A DNA stretch of 64,000 nucleotides, taken from contig CAIZEI010000066.1 in NCBI GenBank assembly GCA_903931945.1, positions 1 to 64,000 of the forward strand, read 5' to 3'. The position numbers and the translations under genes were made by a program. The notes under the pieces are model-generated. The model searched no databases and was not told where the DNA came from. It saw only the letters and a program-made list of their open reading frames with translations. Below, piece by piece: positions 62,632 to 64,000 of this stretch (its first letter is position 1; each line of letters opens with the position of its first letter). The DNA is from an uncultured Hyphomicrobiales bacterium (GTDB lineage Bacteria > Pseudomonadota > Alphaproteobacteria > Rhizobiales > Beijerinckiaceae).

Positions 62632-64000
62632 TCACACCCCCGCAGCGCCGCCATCGCTTCTGGGATCATGCGCCGCCTCAATGCGTCCATTCTTTGCGTG
62701 GCGGATCAGCGCGCCGGCATGGCCGAAGACATCCGCATATCCCTCCGGGTGAATGGACACTTCATGGCCCGCATTTTCGAGCGCGCGCACAACCGACGGG
62801 TCGAACCGGTTTTCCAGCGCCAGCAGCGATGACGCAGCGCCCCAGGTGCGGCCCAGCGCGAAACGGGGGGCGTCGATGGCGCCCGCCAATCCCTGCCCGA
62901 ACATGTAGCGCGTAAACACTTGCGCCTGCGTCTGTGGCTGGCCGTCGCCGCCCATCGCGCCATAGGGCATGACGCGGCCATCGTCGAACACGGCCATGGC
63001 CGGGTTGAGCGTATGGAAGGGGCGACGGCCCGGCGTCAGCGGGTTCAGCGCTTGGGGGTTGAGCGAAAATGCAAGACCGCGGTTTTGCATCAGCAGGCCT
63101 GTGCGCGGCAACACGCAGCCCGAGCCATATTCCCAGTAAACGGACTGGATAAAGGAGACGGCGAGCCCGTCCTTGTCGATGGCGCCCATCCACACGGTGT
63201 CGCCTTTGGCCTGTGGCAAGGGGAAGGGCGCGGCCCTCCGCATCGAGATTTCCTCCGCCATGCGGTCGAGGGCCTGGGGTTCAAGGAAATCATCCGGATC
63301 GCCCTTCAGACGCGCGTAATCCGTGATGAAACTGTCGCGCACGGAAAAAGCCTGTTTGGTCGCTTCGATCAATCCATGGATATGTTCGAAGGAATCGCAA
63401 CGGGTGACGCCCAGCCGGGCGAATATTCCCAGAATGATCAGCGAAGCCAGCCCCTGCGTTGGCGGTGGACAATTGTATAGCGTATGGCCTTTCATCGCGA
63501 GGCTGAGCGCCGGGCGCCATTGCGCCTGATAGTGGCGCAAATCCTCGCGCGTGACGGGACTGCCAATCCGGTCGAGGTCATGCGCGATTTCGCGCGCGAT
63601 ATCGCCACGGTAGAAATCCTGCAAACCGGCCTTGCCGAGGTGTTCCAGAGTCGCCGCCAGCGCGGGAAACTTCCGCACAGCGCCCGCTTTGGGATAGTCG
63701 CCATCAATAAAATAAGTCTGCGCGAAACCGGGCGTTTTTGCGAGATCATGCGAATCGCGCGGGCGCGTGCGCGCTTCGGCCGGCGACGTTGCGAAACCCT
63801 CTCTGGCGTATTTGATCGCATTGGCGAACAATTCGCCGAGTGGCATCCGCGCGCCAAGCGATTGCGCGAATTCATGGGCGAGCGCCCAGCCCCCCACCGC
63901 GCCAGGGACTGTCAGCGCCGCGTTCGGGCCGCGCGCAGGAATGGCGTCGACCTCAAGTTTCCGATAGCGTTCGATTGTGGCGAGCGCGCCGGCGGGGCCG
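62632..64000 (-). CDS. Gamma-glutamyltransferase family protein, 5' end beyond the window
   Basis: 456 codons are visible and the frame is still open at the window edge (codons GPAGALATIERYRKLEVDAI and on). Family blocks are present: TVPGAVGGWALAHEFAQSLG, SPVTREDLRHYQAQWRPALS and NCPPPTQGLASLIIL. The autoprocessing/nucleophile Thr is in GDTVWMGAIDKDGLAVSFIQ, and GMGGDGQPQTQAQ-like GAMGGDGQPQTQAQ follows. TVWMG marks the YwrD-like subgroup. A GTG at 63897 inside this sequence is not the start. It could hydrolyse glutathione or be a related acylase. Confidence 0.93.
   Translation of the reverse strand, partial: GPAGALATIERYRKLEVDAIPARGPNAALTVPGAVGGWALAHEFAQSLGARMPLGELFANAIKYAREGFATSPAEARTRPRDSHDLAKTPGFAQTYFIDGDYPKAGAVRKFPALAATLEHLGKAGLQDFYRGDIAREIAHDLDRIGSPVTREDLRHYQAQWRPALSLAMKGHTLYNCPPPTQGLASLIILGIFARLGVTRCDSFEHIHGLIEATKQAFSVRDSFITDYARLKGDPDDFLEPQALDRMAEEISMRRAAPFPLPQAKGDTVWMGAIDKDGLAVSFIQSVYWEYGSGCVLPRTGLLMQNRGLAFSLNPQALNPLTPGRRPFHTLNPAMAVFDDGRVMPYGAMGGDGQPQTQAQVFTRYMFGQGLAGAIDAPRFALGRTWGAASSLLALENRFDPSVVRALENAGHEVSIHPEGYADVFGHAGALIRHAKNGRIEAAHDPRSDGGAAGV

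Noticed and set aside
1-64000. CRISPR array or tandem repeat block
   Set aside because: No regularly spaced repeats were seen on reading through. The only long direct repeat is the 66-bp nadC pair.

Overview
The window looks like chromosome from an alphaproteobacterium, probably of the Hyphomicrobiales. Supporting points are the high GC, the ileS/ribF pair, a CheY of the alphaproteobacterial type, DUF2093 and DUF971 proteins, and a tRNA-His with A73 and no separate G-1. The genus cannot be named from the sequence. Genes are densely packed on both strands. There is no rRNA, no CRISPR array, no prophage and no recognisable transposase. Apart from a CheY receiver I see no transcriptional regulator.

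Layout. 1-13.7 kb is mixed housekeeping: ileS (its end lies outside the window), ribF, an alpha/beta hydrolase, cheY, a HAD phosphatase, RidA, DUF2093, a fatty-acid hydroxylase, gpt, an AAA ATPase with a GspE/MshEN-like N-terminus, a two-subunit molybdenum hydroxylase (IorAB type), DUF971 and moaA.

13.8-30.3 kb is the most unusual part, a catabolic island. A plus-strand operon (EutA-like ATPase, bicupin, dihydroxyphthalate-decarboxylase/NMT1-like protein, nadC) faces a nine-gene minus-strand operon. That operon holds an NMT1-like protein, three Bug-type solute-binding proteins, a UbiD-type decarboxylase, two small paralogous cupins, a Rieske ferredoxin and an ACMSD-like amidohydrolase. A divergent pair (an ABC-type binding protein and a class A flavin monooxygenase) completes it. 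The gene content suggests uptake, hydroxylation and decarboxylation of an aromatic or N-heterocyclic acid. The substrate is unknown and no membrane permease is present. A 789-bp unit carrying a Phd/VapC-type toxin-antitoxin pair sits at the 3' end of nadC, flanked by a perfect 66-bp direct repeat of that gene end.

30.6-42.9 kb holds two RND efflux operons in tandem: mdtABC-like, then an adaptor plus a MexF/MexW-like pump. A Uma2 nuclease gene and prfC follow. 45.2-58.2 kb is an exopolysaccharide locus: manC, polyprenyl-phosphate sugar transferase, acyltransferase, a Wzz/GumC protein with a degenerate kinase domain, polymerase/ligase-like protein, two GT4-type transferases, flippase and a WecG/TagA transferase. 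It has the parts of a Wzx/Wzy-type pathway except a recognisable outer-membrane exporter. The end of the window carries a small conserved Cys-tailed protein, a TauD dioxygenase with a luciferase-like monooxygenase, an MFS exporter, tRNA-His and a 5'-truncated gamma-glutamyltransferase.
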